A DNA stretch of 64,000 bases from Paracamarosporium sp. OC-R06-R3 (lineage: Eukaryota > Ascomycota > Dothideomycetes > Pleosporales > Didymosphaeriaceae): assembly GCA_019828545.1 (NCBI GenBank), contig JACVRA010000165.1, positions 744,001 through 808,000 of the forward strand, read 5' to 3'. Below are positions 1-11,110 of this stretch, piece by piece (the stretch's first letter is position 1; each line of letters begins with the position of its first letter). The notes beneath the pieces are model-generated. The model saw only the letters and a program-made list of their open reading frames with translations. It had not been told where the DNA came from and searched no databases. Both the position numbers and the translations under genes were made by a program.

Positions 1-1058
1 GCATTTGCATATATATACACGTACACGTACACATATGAGGGTCTGGTATTTTATAAGGTTGTGGGTGGGTTTGGGCTAGGAACGTATATATGGGATGAGG
101 GCTTCGGCTCATTCGAATTCCGAATAAGTTCAAAATATCTATGTGCTACTTGCTCGTGGGTTTGTGGTGTTGTGAAGTAGAGTGAGATGTTCAGTACTGG
201 AGTATGGTTGGCGACGTCGTTTGCGAAGTGCTATCTAGTAAGTGATGGAAAGATTGGGATCTTATGTCCTTTTCTGGTCTTTTTCGAACACAATTATGGT
301 GTAAAATTGATGTAATTGCTACACGTGCTAGGCTAATATGCCCCTCAAAGAAAATTTCAACTATGTTGTAAGTCCTGCTGCTCGGTTCACCTCAAAATCT
401 CTGCGACAAGTCATGACGGTATGAAAGTAGCAAGACAGCTACAGTCGATATTTTCAGGTGCCATGGCTGGGAAGGAACATTAACGTGAATGTGTTGACTT
501 ATAGCAGAGTAGCATGACTGAGGCTCCACTTAGTTAAGTGGGCTTGCTGAACGGACGGACATTGTCGTGCGGAAATTTACAAATTTGCGGCAAGTGAGAC
601 GCTGTATTTGGTGAGTGGTCGTTTGAATTGATAAGACCCGCGATAAGTGAGTGTCTCATATGGTCGGGTTAGAATTTTCGAGTCGAAGCGAAGGAAATGT
701 GATTAAGTGATTCGCAGATTTTTGCGCTTATCATGGCTGTAAGATCTTCGTGAGAGCATTTACAATAGGAATACATTGCGTGGTTTATGTTTGGGAGGCG
801 TAGTGAGTGTGAGGTGCCTGTACAGTCAAAAGAACTTGGGAGCTTATATTGCTATTTGCGTGTATTGTATGTAGCTACCTCAGTCATTTACAAAAAGAAA
901 CACAAAAGAAAAGTTCTGTGCAAGGCCGTAGTCTCCCAGTACACATAGAATGTATGTCCGATATCCATGTACAAAAAAGTAGCAAAAGAACATGGGAACA
1001 CAATGCCCATGAGAAACTTGAAGTTTACTTTTGTCGAATGTGTTGTGTGTAATTGTGT
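1..1058. other. Gene-free left edge
   Basis: No coding region can be supported here. The first 40 bases hold a short TA/CA-rich microsatellite. The rest is moderately AT-rich, and the only open frames are short and have no recognisable protein features. Confidence 0.5.
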
Positions 1059-1180
1059 GCTGCGGGAATCGAACCCGGAACCTACCTATTGATATTGGGG
1101 GATAAAGAACCGAAGTTCTAAATCCAATCCAATGGATATTGCGGAGAAAGAACAGAGTTCTTACCGCTGAGCTACCCCCT
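1059..1180 (-). pseudogene. tRNA-like element with internal duplication, probably a pseudo-tRNA
   Basis: Read on the minus strand, the element opens with a good Pol III A box (GGTAGCTCAGCGGTA) and ends with a good B box (GGGTTCGATTCCCG). A T-arm can be folded, with one mismatch at the outer pair. The 5' end (GGGGG..) does not pair with the 3' end (..AGCACAC), so no acceptor stem forms, and I see no oligo-T terminator downstream. The middle holds two diverged copies of a unit of about 42 nt. Each copy has a small hairpin (AAGAAC/GTTCTT, then AGAAC-TTCG-GTTCT) followed by a related AATATC stretch. An intron-containing tRNA is possible but would need a very poor acceptor stem. I read it as a decayed or rearranged tRNA gene; the isotype cannot be assigned. 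Confidence 0.4.
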
Positions 1181-4100
1181 TTCGGCCAGGTCTATTGGTG
1201 ATAAGAAGCCTCTTTAGAAGAATTATATACTACAAAAGATAGAGTGGGATAGATTGCGGGGGTGTGGTGATTGAGTGACTGAGGTTGTGGTGAGCAACGG
1301 GGACAACGCAATCACACAGCTCCATACTCTGAGTGAGGCAGGCGCGAAAATTGGCGCACCAAACGCGTCTGCAACGCCAAAGAAGGTCTCCCCCGCGTCC
1401 TCTACTATCTCTTTGCTGGAGCAACTTTCCTTGTTGCATATCTTTACTCCTCAAACACCTCACTGACGGCAGGCTTATTCTGCACACCACACACCTTCTC
1501 CTACAGGGCATCACCCGATACACCCGTATCGCGTGCCGTACGCTCCGTCCACTTTGATTTGCTGCAGCGACCACTCTTTTGATGCCTTAAGACCTCTACC
1601 TACCAACAAGACGCGCGCAGTTGACTTCGCAGGAGGCACGGCCCCAGCCAACCGCCGCTAATTAAACTCCGCGAGCTATACTCCATGTACGACGCATGTC
1701 TGCCGTCTCTCAACTATCTCTATTCTGAATCAAAGCTTCTTTCAGCATCGATTACCCCTTAGAGATTCCGCCTCGTTGACTGGAAGTTGACTGCAGGAAT
1801 TCCAGACATAGTCGGACCGCCGCATGCCGTACATAATAGAACGCCCAAAATTCATCGCACGCACTCTCAAATATCTCTTTGAAAAGCTCATCTCTTTCTA
1901 CGGCTATCTCGTGTTCTCCGAAGCATCAGCTCGCTGGAAGTAGATATAGGACCGTCGCGCAGAACGGCACACACTGAACACCACACACTATCTAAACAAT
2001 ACGCGTCTTCAGCTACTTCTGTACTCTTACAGTCCTTCTCAGGCGATCGGATCTGTCCCCTTCAGCAGTATTAGCGGCTTGACAACAGGGGCTTTGCGAA
2101 CGGACTGGTGGCAGACACGCCGCACCAGCAGATGGCTAGCATCAAACACCTGATTCAAATGGCAAGTGGTACTCGAGAAATCGGGGAGCTACGATCAAGC
2201 TGCAGAACAACATAACGATGGGCACATAGCAATGCTAACACTGTCGCGGTTGAGCAACTTCCTTCGGAAAGATGGCCCACGCCGCGCGAACATCCGACCG
2301 CCGATCCACCAATTCCGCCGGCCGTCGGCCGCCGTACCCGAACCTCAACCTGAGCCTTCCGCCCACCGACCCAACCCAGGTCGAGGGCTGGAACCGTCTA
2401 CGATCGACGCATTTTAGAAAAGCTGCCCAAAGCGGCATTTTGAAAGAGGGGCTACTCTGTTCCGTGGGCTAAAAGGCGCTGGAACACAGGGGTGGTGCGG
2501 GTGCGTTGACCGACCGGTGGATTTGGCATTCAGTCTGGACTGCCAATTCCGCCGCCGTGTTCGATAGGGCTACATATTTTGCCGTTCTAGGCAGTTTAGA
2601 GGCGCTTGAACGGAGGATTGAGCGGTCGGCTCCCGGCGGTGTCAACAATATTCCGCTTGAGTATGTCAGAGTCATGAACGGAAGCGTGATCGAAATGCAA
2701 GAGCGGTGGTTGGGCAAATCGTCTGATCCAACGTTGCTGATTCGGGGGTCGCCAAAGCGCTATCTAGGAGGTACCTGTGCGAGTACGAGCTTTTTGCATC
2801 CCCAAGAGCGTTCAATGCTGCTGCCGAGAGAGCCAGGAATAACACCTTGTCAGAGCGCAGACTGGAAAAACCTCGCATCATCAATCATATCGTAATGGCT
2901 CCCACCTATTACTTCTCATACTACTGGCTGCTGTCTCCTGCCCACATTTACCGCGTCATGCTATCACCATGTAGGATATACACAAGGTCATAGCAAGCCC
3001 GATGGAGCTCTTGATTGAGCTACCGAGGTTGTGGGCGAAGAACGAAAGCTCTTGGTGGCATTGGGGATAACAGTCAGGTAAAAAGATTGGGAATTACAAG
3101 AAGATTAGGAACAGGCAAGAGAAGAGGGTGAAGTCGATCTTCCAGAGTAGTCGACGGGTTGCTTCCGCGGCTTAACGTAATTCTACCTACGTCGGCGCAT
3201 TGAAGAGATATGCAGAAAAGGTATCAAGCCTGAGCTTCTGTGGTCAATATCAACTATCGGTCCCAGTACTGTTGGTTTTATTTCCAGAAGTTGTACCCCG
3301 TACTCTGGGTCGCATAGCACAGAACACCTCGGCAATATGCCGATTTGTATGCATCTATGTGATGCTGAATGCATGACGACATTCTTTGCGACGGGACAGC
3401 ACTAGAAGGGTCCAGTCCCTGCTCATGTGGTATGTATGGATCGCCTCCCACCAGTCATCCTGTAAAAATGCTTCGTTCTCCCGTCGACATATTTACTCCT
3501 CTAGTATGGACGGTACAGCGTCACAAGGGCTTTGGCGCATCTTTAAAACAGTTGTATAAAACTATCTCATATCATCATCCGCGACGCACAAATATCAGAC
3601 CTTAACCAATGCCGAATATGCAGAATGTAATAAGTCTAAAATTCAGAAGTAAAATTTGATCTAAACGCATTGTAGATTAGGTCCGCTCAAAGATCATCGT
3701 TACATGCAAAAAAGTTTGGTGGCGCACTGTAAGCAGCTTCCGAGCCGCTCAACATGCCGAAGGTTGGGGTGGATACTTCCGATGATAGGCGAAAGACAAC
3801 GGATAATGGAGGCTGAAGCAATGACGTACTGGCAGAAATTATACAGCGATTCTGCAGCTCTAGAAGATAGAAGAAGACTACAGGCATCGTAATGCAAAAC
3901 TTGAGCTAAGATAATCTATATTTGTTCAAGACAGCCTCTGGTAAATTGGCCAACACAGTCCATGGTGTTGGTTTGGCAACTCCGCTAAGTCCGAGTTGGC
4001 AAGGAACGTTTGTGGAGACGAAGGGAGCCACGACGCTAAACCCATCACCGCCGAGGCACAGAGCTGCTCACCGAGGCTCCCCCAATCCCCGCAATCATGG

Positions 4101-4192
4101 TAGCGTACCCCAGGATCTTGTATTACTTCTTTCTCTGCCACTTCCACCCTCCTTGATCGCAACAACATCGATTTAGGAGCATCTGACCGATC
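1181..4192. other. 3-kb stretch without a recognisable gene
   Basis: Both strands carry only short overlapping open frames, the longest about 130 codons near 2506-2895. None shows a domain, signal peptide, membrane segment or plausible splice structure. The last few hundred bases before 4193 presumably hold the promoter and leader of the acyl-CoA ligase. A species-specific or heavily spliced gene cannot be excluded. Confidence 0.4.
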
Positions 4193-5951
4193 ATGCCTAC
4201 AAAATCCAGCTACCCAGACATACCCATTCCAGATGTTGATATCTGGGGGTTCATGTTCGAGCGCAAAGATAAGCCGTTCTCGGATGACAAAGGTACTTTG
4301 GTGCTCCAAGACATGCAATGCAAAGATCGAGCTGACGACAATACAGTGATCTATGTCGACCCATACACAAAGCGATCGTATACCTATGCGCAAGTGAAAG
4401 CAACCGCGATCGAGTTCGGCCAGGGCCTCAAGGCGCTTTGGGATTGGCAGAAAAGCGACGTCCTCGCGCTATACACTACGAATTGCATCGATACACCAGC
4501 GATAACATGGGGCTGCCACTGGGCAGGCGGAATAATCAGCCCGGCGAATCCAGCATATACGATCGATGAGCTCGTGTTCCAGCTGAAGGACTCAGGCGCA
4601 AAGGCTATTGTCACACAGATGGCTTTCATCAAGAACGCACAGGAAGCTGCGAAGAAAGTTGGCATACCCTTGGACCGTGTCATCGTGCTCGGAGACCAGC
4701 GCGACACGAGCTACAAGGTCAAGCATTTCACGAGCATAAGGAAGACGTCTGGGTCGGCAAGATATCGTAGGACGAAGGCAAAGCCTGAGGATCTTGCGTT
4801 CTTGGTATACTCTTCTGGAACGACCGGTCATCCTAAGGGAGTCATGTTGACTCACAGGAACATTGTGTCCAATACGATGATGATCAAGGCGGGAGAGGGA
4901 GGAAAGTTGAGCTCGACCGGCGGACCTAACGGAGACGGTGACAGGATTCTGGCCTTCTTGCCGTTCTTTCACATCTACGGTAGGTGATCTGCACATCGCT
5001 CAATGTGCCAAACTGACAGTCTCAGGTCTTACCTGCCTTGTACACCAAAGCTTATACTCTGGCATTCAACTCGTGGTTATGCCGCGGTTCGATCTCGAAG
5101 ACTTTTGCAAGTTCATTCAAGAGCTCAAGATTACCTTTTTATACGTCGTTCCACCCGTCGTGGTCCTTCTCGGAAAGCATCCAATAGTCTCCAACTATGA
5201 TCTCAGCACAGTACGGATGATGAACTCGGGTGCGGCGCCTTTGACAAAGGAGCTAGTCGACACAGTATATAACCGCCTAAAGATCCCGATAAAGCAGGGC
5301 TACGGGCTATCGGAGACAAGTCCTACCACACATACGCAACCATGGGATACCTGGAACACAAACATTGGCTCGGTTGGAACGCTTCTACCCTACCAAGAAG
5401 CGAAGTACATGTCCGAGGATGAGAAGGAGCTGCAACCAGGCGAGGTGGGCGAGCTGTGGATTAGGGGCCCTAATGTCTTCAAAGGTTACCTTAACAACCC
5501 TGAGGGAACTGCCAATGCTCTGACATCCGATGGATACTTCAAGACCGGTGATGTCGGCTATCAAGACGCTGACGGTAACTTCTATATCACGGATCGCATC
5601 AAGGAACTCATCAAGTACAAGGGCTTTCAAGTTGCTCCTGCAGAACTGGAAGGTATCCTACTAGGTCATCCTTCCATCAATGATGTTGCCGTCATTGGCG
5701 TGTATGAAAAGGAAGAGGCCACGGAACTGCCAAGGGCCTACATTGTGCCTAAAGAGGGTTTAGGTCGGACGGAAGATGAGAAGAAGGCGATCATTGACTG
5801 GTTGGGTGAGAGAGTGGCGGGCCACAAGAGACTGAGAGGTGGTGTCAAGTGGATAGATGAGATTCCTAAGAGCGCTAGCGGAAAGATTCTGAGAAGGGTG
5901 TTGAAGGTAAAGGCACAAGAAGAGCAACAGGCGCCGAAGGCAAAGCTATAA
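4193..5951 (+). CDS. 4-coumarate:CoA ligase-like acyl-CoA synthetase, probably peroxisomal
   Basis: ANL-superfamily adenylating enzyme that would activate an aromatic or fatty carboxylate to its CoA thioester using ATP. Two exons, 4193-4979 and 5026-5951, are joined over a 46-nt intron with a CTGAC branch site, giving 570 residues, the normal size. The AMP-binding signature YSSGTTGHPKGVMLTHRN is near residue 206. It is followed by GYGLSETSPTT, the hinge region KTGDVGY..ITDRIKELIKYKGFQVAP, and the C-terminal lysine motif PKSASGKILRR. The intron falls exactly in the FFHIYG/LT junction, which restores the family's continuous sequence. The protein ends in AKL, a good PTS1 variant, so peroxisomal import is likely (family knowledge plus visible tail). 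The exact substrate cannot be told; phenylpropanoid or medium-chain acids are possible. Start chosen at the first ATG in frame with the N-terminal ligase region. Confidence 0.9.
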
Positions 5952-6198
5952 GTAAGAGGCCAATCATAGACTAGATCAAGACCATTGACCTTTATAGGCC
6001 TGCTCCCACATTCCTACATTTGACTCGTTTGACATCGCCCTCAAACATCTGTTTGCGGCGTCTGCTACTAGTGATATCAACTTTCGCTGATCTCGTTCCA
6101 CGGAACCTTACCGACGTGACCGACTCTGCAAGCGACCTTGCACACAATCTTCTGTCTCCCAACTTGCTACTGAGTCGGCCAACAGCAATACCGCAACA

Positions 6199-6966
6199 AT
6201 GGGCCCTGAGAAACATGTCATCGACATTGACGATGACAACGAATTCGACGTGACTGAAGTCCTCCCAACACCATCCATGGTGCCGCGCCAAGTCAAGAGG
6301 CACAGAACCATACCGCCGACCTCAAGCTCACCTAGTGGTTCAAATGCCCCTAGGCCCGCATCCGGAGCCGCCGCTCTCACTTCCCCAGATCATTTCTTCC
6401 AGATCAAAGTCTCTACACATGAGAATTATGCGCGAATCTTCCCTGATCGCACCCTTGGGACCCTCGCGGAACTCCACCGGCAAGAAGCTCATTCCATCCT
6501 ACACGCCTACCAGTACGACCTTCCTCTTACCCCAAAGTACACCTACACTATCATGTTCAGCACAGCAGTGGGCTCAGCCACCGACTCTACCACTACAGCA
6601 TTTGGAGCAAGCACACCATCACTGAGCTTCGCAAACGCTCTTCTCCTGAATAACTTTCTGAACCTCAACCCCCGGATTTCAGCGATGAAGGAGAGGCCCC
6701 GATACATCATGCTCAATGCCATCAAGGGTGTGAAGAATCCGAGGTTTGCGCATCTGCATGCGGTAAGGTATGACGAGGTTGGATGTGGGTTTGATGAGGA
6801 TAACTGCTTGAGTCTGTTTGTTACAGAGCTCGTTGATGGTGAGCGACAGACCAAGATTCTATATGTGGAGAGGATGGAGGTAGAGGCAGAGGCAGAGGCA
6901 GATGGCCACGACGGGGTGAAAGCGAACAAAGTAACAGAGAAGGTCAAGATGGAGAAAGGCAGCTGA
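6199..6966 (+). CDS. Conserved-looking hypothetical protein, 255 aa
   Basis: Single-exon frame starting at an ATG in a good context (CAACAATGG). I do not recognise the family. The N-terminus is acidic (IDIDDDNEFDVTE) and followed by a short basic patch (QVKRHR). The middle, about residues 70-215, has the composition of a folded domain with no signal peptide or membrane segment. The C-terminus is charged and repetitive (EAEAEAEAD, then a Lys/Glu-rich tail). It lies 247 bp downstream of the CoA ligase in the same direction and ahead of another unknown gene. The open frame, its length and the coding-like composition make it a likely gene; cytosolic or nuclear location is only an inference from the absence of targeting signals. 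Confidence 0.65.
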   Translation: MGPEKHVIDIDDDNEFDVTEVLPTPSMVPRQVKRHRTIPPTSSSPSGSNAPRPASGAAALTSPDHFFQIKVSTHENYARIFPDRTLGTLAELHRQEAHSILHAYQYDLPLTPKYTYTIMFSTAVGSATDSTTTAFGASTPSLSFANALLLNNFLNLNPRISAMKERPRYIMLNAIKGVKNPRFAHLHAVRYDEVGCGFDEDNCLSLFVTELVDGERQTKILYVERMEVEAEAEADGHDGVKANKVTEKVKMEKGS

Positions 6967-7541
6967 ATGGAAATGGTGGCGGCACAAAGGTCAGGCTGGG
7001 TGATGTTCATGGCGTTCCGGTTTGATATGGGATATTAGCTATCTGAGTTGCTCGGGTTGTACTCTACACATCTGATCATGCTAAGTTTTCATGGATATGG
7101 TGCTCTTCCAGGGGAGAGAAACTAGGTGACTTGACATTGGTATCAATAATACTTTTATCAATTAAACTTCATCTTGTAGTAGGAAGTAGATGTGTGCATG
7201 ACATGCCCTCAAGAGCCATGATGCGCAAAGTCATGGGGTTGGCCCAGGCTGGGCAATGCGAAGGCCGACTCAATTCAGACTTTTTTATTTCAACCGTGAG
7301 ACAAATATATATTTGGAAATTGATTTTAATGATCCAGCTCAAGTCTTGGGGCCAAAGTGGAGCCAATTTGAACAAAGTATGGAAAGCTAGCCTTCACTGT
7401 ACCTTCCCAACAGACAGACAACGTGTCGCACGTGTCGTACCTGGAGAGCAAGGCCATTCTCGTCCCTGAACCGTTCGCCTTTTCCCATATACAACTGCCG
7501 AATTTCTCTTCGAAGACAGACAACTGCCTCTTTCGCAAATC
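6967..7541. other. Intergenic region between two unknown genes
   Basis: This would hold the 3' untranslated region of the upstream gene and the promoter of the downstream one. It is AT-rich in the middle. I see no clear regulatory motif or RNA gene. Confidence 0.4.
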
Positions 7542-8213
7542 ATGAACAACGGTAACGGTGATTACTTTCCGCTTCCGCGTGCAAACGGGCCATGCGGCCA
7601 TCTCCACCTTGACTTCTCAGATGACCTATGGATGTACAAGGGACGCCTAGGAGGGTTTTGGGACCGCCCTACGGAGCAGAGCCGGGCAGCCGTGGATGCG
7701 CGGCGTCGCCAATACACAGTGCAAGGGACAAATGAAATCCGGGGTCGACCACAACATCTGGGGCTTCAAGCTCCTCATACACAAGATCCGGATCCGGCTT
7801 CCTTTCTGCAAGCACGCCAGCCCGAAAGTTCGGAAGACCTAAGCTTATATCCTCCCAAGATACGCCAGGCGCTCGAAAGATCGGCACAAGAACGCTCACA
7901 CGTGGGTTTCGAATACGAACTCATCCAAGACTACTGGTACAAGGACAGAAATGAACCAGAGAGGGAAATAATGGGCGTCTTCCGAAACCGACATACGGCG
8001 AATACGGAGGCTGCGAAGCTTTTTATTCATCGGTGCTGGGAGGAGGTCATGGAGCGCAAGGAGGAGTACGATACATTTGCGGACGAGGGCATTCTGACAT
8101 TTGTGATCGTAACGGAGAGGTCTGATGACAAGCGTAAGATGGCATGCGTGTACGTCCGTAAGAAGAGTGATCCAAGGATGAGAGATTCGAGTGATGTGTC
8201 GAAGCCATTTTGA
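7542..8213 (+). CDS. Hypothetical protein, 223 aa
   Basis: Single-exon frame with an ATG in a favourable context (AATCATGAA) after a CT/A-rich leader typical of fungal starts. The product is hydrophilic and rich in Arg, Glu and Asp, with no signal peptide or membrane segment. The segment from about residue 120 to 205 (around GFEYELIQDYWYKDRNEPE and the EVMERKEEYDTFADEG region) looks like a compact alpha/beta domain, but I cannot assign it to a family. It follows the other unknown gene in the same orientation and faces the DUF7704 gene tail to tail. Function unknown. Confidence 0.6.
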   Translation: MNNGNGDYFPLPRANGPCGHLHLDFSDDLWMYKGRLGGFWDRPTEQSRAAVDARRRQYTVQGTNEIRGRPQHLGLQAPHTQDPDPASFLQARQPESSEDLSLYPPKIRQALERSAQERSHVGFEYELIQDYWYKDRNEPEREIMGVFRNRHTANTEAAKLFIHRCWEEVMERKEEYDTFADEGILTFVIVTERSDDKRKMACVYVRKKSDPRMRDSSDVSKPF

Positions 8214-8518
8214 GGGTTTGGGTTCTTCAGCAAGTTGGAGAAGAGAACATGTAACCTGTGCATCAGCGTGTCGTAGCGGACGCCTTTAGTAGCAACCTTG
8301 CAACAGGATCTGTCGCCTATTATGATATATTCTGGGTAGAACAGCTTCCTTTACATCGACTAACTGTCTGCATGATAATGCAGCTTCCTTTGACGCGTTG
8401 TCTAGCTCTTATTATATGCATCTCTTTGTTCAGGCACGTCTACTGGCATCTCAGCAGCACGAACAGTCCCAGTCTACACATTGATTGTAAAATGGTTCAA
8501 ACCACAATACACAGCTTC
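8214..8518. other. Convergent 3' intergenic region
   Basis: Short gap between the 3' ends of two converging genes. It presumably contains both 3' untranslated regions. No separate feature seen. Confidence 0.4.
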
Positions 8519-8983
8519 TCATTGCAGCTTCTTATGTTCTCCCTCTTTCTTCACGCCCACTCCACCCAAGAAAGCCACACGTAAACTCATAGGCACAACG
8601 AGCGACAGCACCGCGACCCAGTCTTCCGGTCGCCATGTGACCGGGCTAGTAGTCCCATCTTTATACATGACATCAAACCCGGCCCACAGATGCACCGTAT
8701 CGCACACGAGTATACCAAGCACAATCGCTTTCCACACCCGCAAGTCTTTCGCGACGCGCAGCACGACAGCCTGGTTGAACGCGAACAACATATACGTAGC
8801 AGCGAGCTGGTTATAAACGATCTGATTGTCTGCGTGGTAGGCGAGATACGGGCTAAACGTGGACAGGAATAGCGCGGGCGCGAAGAGGCAGAGAAGGGCG
8901 CCGTTGAAGGCCATGACGGGCTCGACGTATAGGAGGAGGACGCGGTAAGCGAGGGGAATGCGGGCTAGGAACGTATCCGTCAT
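8519..8983 (-). CDS. DUF7704-type integral membrane protein, 154 aa
   Basis: Single-exon gene on the minus strand. The protein has about four hydrophobic segments: residues near 10-40 (around PLAYRVLLLYVEPVMAFNGA), 55-80 (QLAATYMLFAFNQAVVLR), 88-108 (VWKAIVLGILVCDTVHLWAG) and 122-145 (WVAVLSLVVPMSLRVAFLGG). The opening IPLAYRVLLLYVEP and the D-x-x-H-L-W pattern in the third segment fit the small fungal DUF7704 family as I know it. The C-terminus is a charged KKEGEHKK tail, probably cytosolic. Role unknown; an endomembrane location is inferred. The start is the first ATG before the first hydrophobic segment. Confidence 0.75.
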   Translation of the reverse strand: MTDTFLARIPLAYRVLLLYVEPVMAFNGALLCLFAPALFLSTFSPYLAYHADNQIVYNQLAATYMLFAFNQAVVLRVAKDLRVWKAIVLGILVCDTVHLWAGFDVMYKDGTTSPVTWRPEDWVAVLSLVVPMSLRVAFLGGVGVKKEGEHKKLQ

Positions 8984-11110
8984 TGTGGCTTGTGTTTCTT
9001 TGTTCTAGGGTGCCGAGCGAGGGGTTGGGCGGCGTATCACAGTGGCTTTGTTCTTTGTTTGGATGTGGGAATGCGGCGTGGGTGGGTTGCGGAAGAGCGG
9101 ATGAGGGGGGTTAGGGCAATGTGGGGAAGGGGAAGGGGAAGCGAGTTCTGTCGGGACGCTGACGAGGTCCACCACAGGAGAAGGAGACGGTGCTAACGAA
9201 CAGCTTCAATAGCTCCTGGTTATGTCTATGTGTTCATACAACCCCCCATGGCCTCAGTATACCCTGTGTAGCCGCTGATACTCCTGCACGAGGTCACGCC
9301 TCAAGGGTGGTACTCGAAGTGTGTGCGTTCGCCCACCCACTCGCAGTCATCCCACCTATATTGTGCTTGGACCTTTCTCGCAACAACAAAATTGACTGGT
9401 GGGTATCGTTCCTCAGCGATGGACACCTTTCAGTTTGCTCTTCCCCTTTAGGCAATTTGAAATTTAGTCTATGCAGCATAGTGAATCATGTGGAACGCTG
9501 TGCGAATCATAAGAGGTAATGGTGCAGTAGGTCAGCAGCCATATGGTCTGGACCTGAATGCTTGCCCTTTCCCATCGCGAAGCCCTGCAGATACCCTGAA
9601 AACGGGCGTATGTCGGCGGAAAGACTTGCGTGCGCAGGAGTCGTACGAGAAGGGCCTCGTTGGTAAGGGTGCATTCTGAAGTATTTATTGGTGCCCTTGG
9701 GGTGGCACTTCCGCTCCTATCGGAGACTGCCCATCCGTGGGCACTAATGCGAGCTCAGCTTTCTTATTGGACTCGTTCACACGGTCTTATTCTGTGAATT
9801 AGACTGTCTTAAACCTGGATCGATCTGTATGGGTGTTTGAGGAGTTGACGATACGCCTGCACGGACAGATCGAACAATTATGGACTTCCGTACCCGTCAC
9901 CAATGCCGCACGCAACATCCAGGTTTCCGCGGGCGTTCCATACAAAGAACATGCGAGAAACAACTACTGCTGCTGAAGCCGTGAGCAATGATTATTGTCG
10001 GGCAAGCTGGGTAGAATGTTCCGAGGATCACTGAGCGCTTGTTGGAGCACGTATTGAGCGAATACGTAAAATGGGATGTAGTCAAGCACTTTGACTGATC
10101 GACGTCAATTATCGAGATGAAAGTATGAACTTACTTTACGGCGGCAACGATTGATTGTACAATACTAAAGTGTGTGACTTGACGATATGCGCGAACAGGC
10201 AACCCGACACTAAGATTCTCATCAACAGTGATATGACTCAGCTGAGGGCAGTCGGAGACACTGTGGTCGTATTGGATTGGATTAGAAGGATCGATATACC
10301 GATAGGTAGATTAGCCCCCGAAGACGAGAATGTTCTACAGTTGCCCGCATCGCATTCTATATGCAAAAGATGGGATTTCGTCAGAATCCCATCGCAACCA
10401 ATGTGAATATTGGGCTTTCAGCCGAATCGTACTTACGTGTTTCATACTAGTGGCACGTCAACGTATCCGCAAGCCGCTAGAGGATAGCTGCAGGTGGATG
10501 CACACCCTAGCCAGCGACAGTGAACTTCGTCATCGCATGCAGCTCTGGTTGCTAACAGGATCACTACCACAAAGTTTTGGGGGCGTATAAATGATGCGAT
10601 GGTGACCTTGTAGCGCACTGTGCCTCGTAGGAGCGGTGTGAAACCGCGGAACGGTGAGACTGGATCAATACGGGGCGCCCAAGCCCGTGCCTGGCCGTAC
10701 GTCATATCGCGGGGGCGCGGAGCAGGAAAGAAAGAACAGGAACTTCTGTCGCACGCAACGATCTTCGCACGCGAAACCAAGGAAGTTACCGAGTCAGCTC
10801 ACGTCTCCTCCAGCTGCATTAAAGTGTGTGGCTTGCCGTCTTCCGCGTTGGCACACCTGGACAGGGGTCTGAGAACGTGTTCTTGCTGTACCATAGTTGC
10901 GTTACCGCAACGTGACGCTAGGCTTTCGAACTCACAGGAAACTTTTTTATCAACGCGATCCCACTCCACTCCTTCCCCCTTCACCTCCGCCCACTTCGGG
11001 TCAACACACCCGCTCACCTCCTGCAACTCGATCGCCTTCCTAGAAACCTCCGAATTGATACACAAACAATCCTATCGCCATCGGGCATTAACGCCAACGG
11101 GCCGCCCACC
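8984..11110. other. 2.1-kb divergent intergenic region
   Basis: Lies between the starts of the DUF7704 gene and the trehalose-complex gene. Only short open frames occur, without recognisable protein features, including several that overlap on both strands at 10.4-11.1 kb. The last 500 bp are pyrimidine-rich and look like the leader of the trehalose gene. Confidence 0.4.
10863..10980 (+). promoter_or_regulatory. Possible stress-response elements (AGGGG/CCCCT)
   Basis: An AGGGG at 10863-10867 and a CCCCT at 10976-10980 match the core of the stress-response element known from yeast trehalose genes. They sit about 130-250 bp before the start codon of the trehalose-complex gene. Five-base matches are common by chance, so this is only a weak suggestion of stress control. 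Confidence 0.25.

Noticed and set aside
2506..2895. 129-codon frame on the plus strand
   Set aside because: No domain, no start context of note, and overlapping frames of similar length on the other strand. Left as unassigned.
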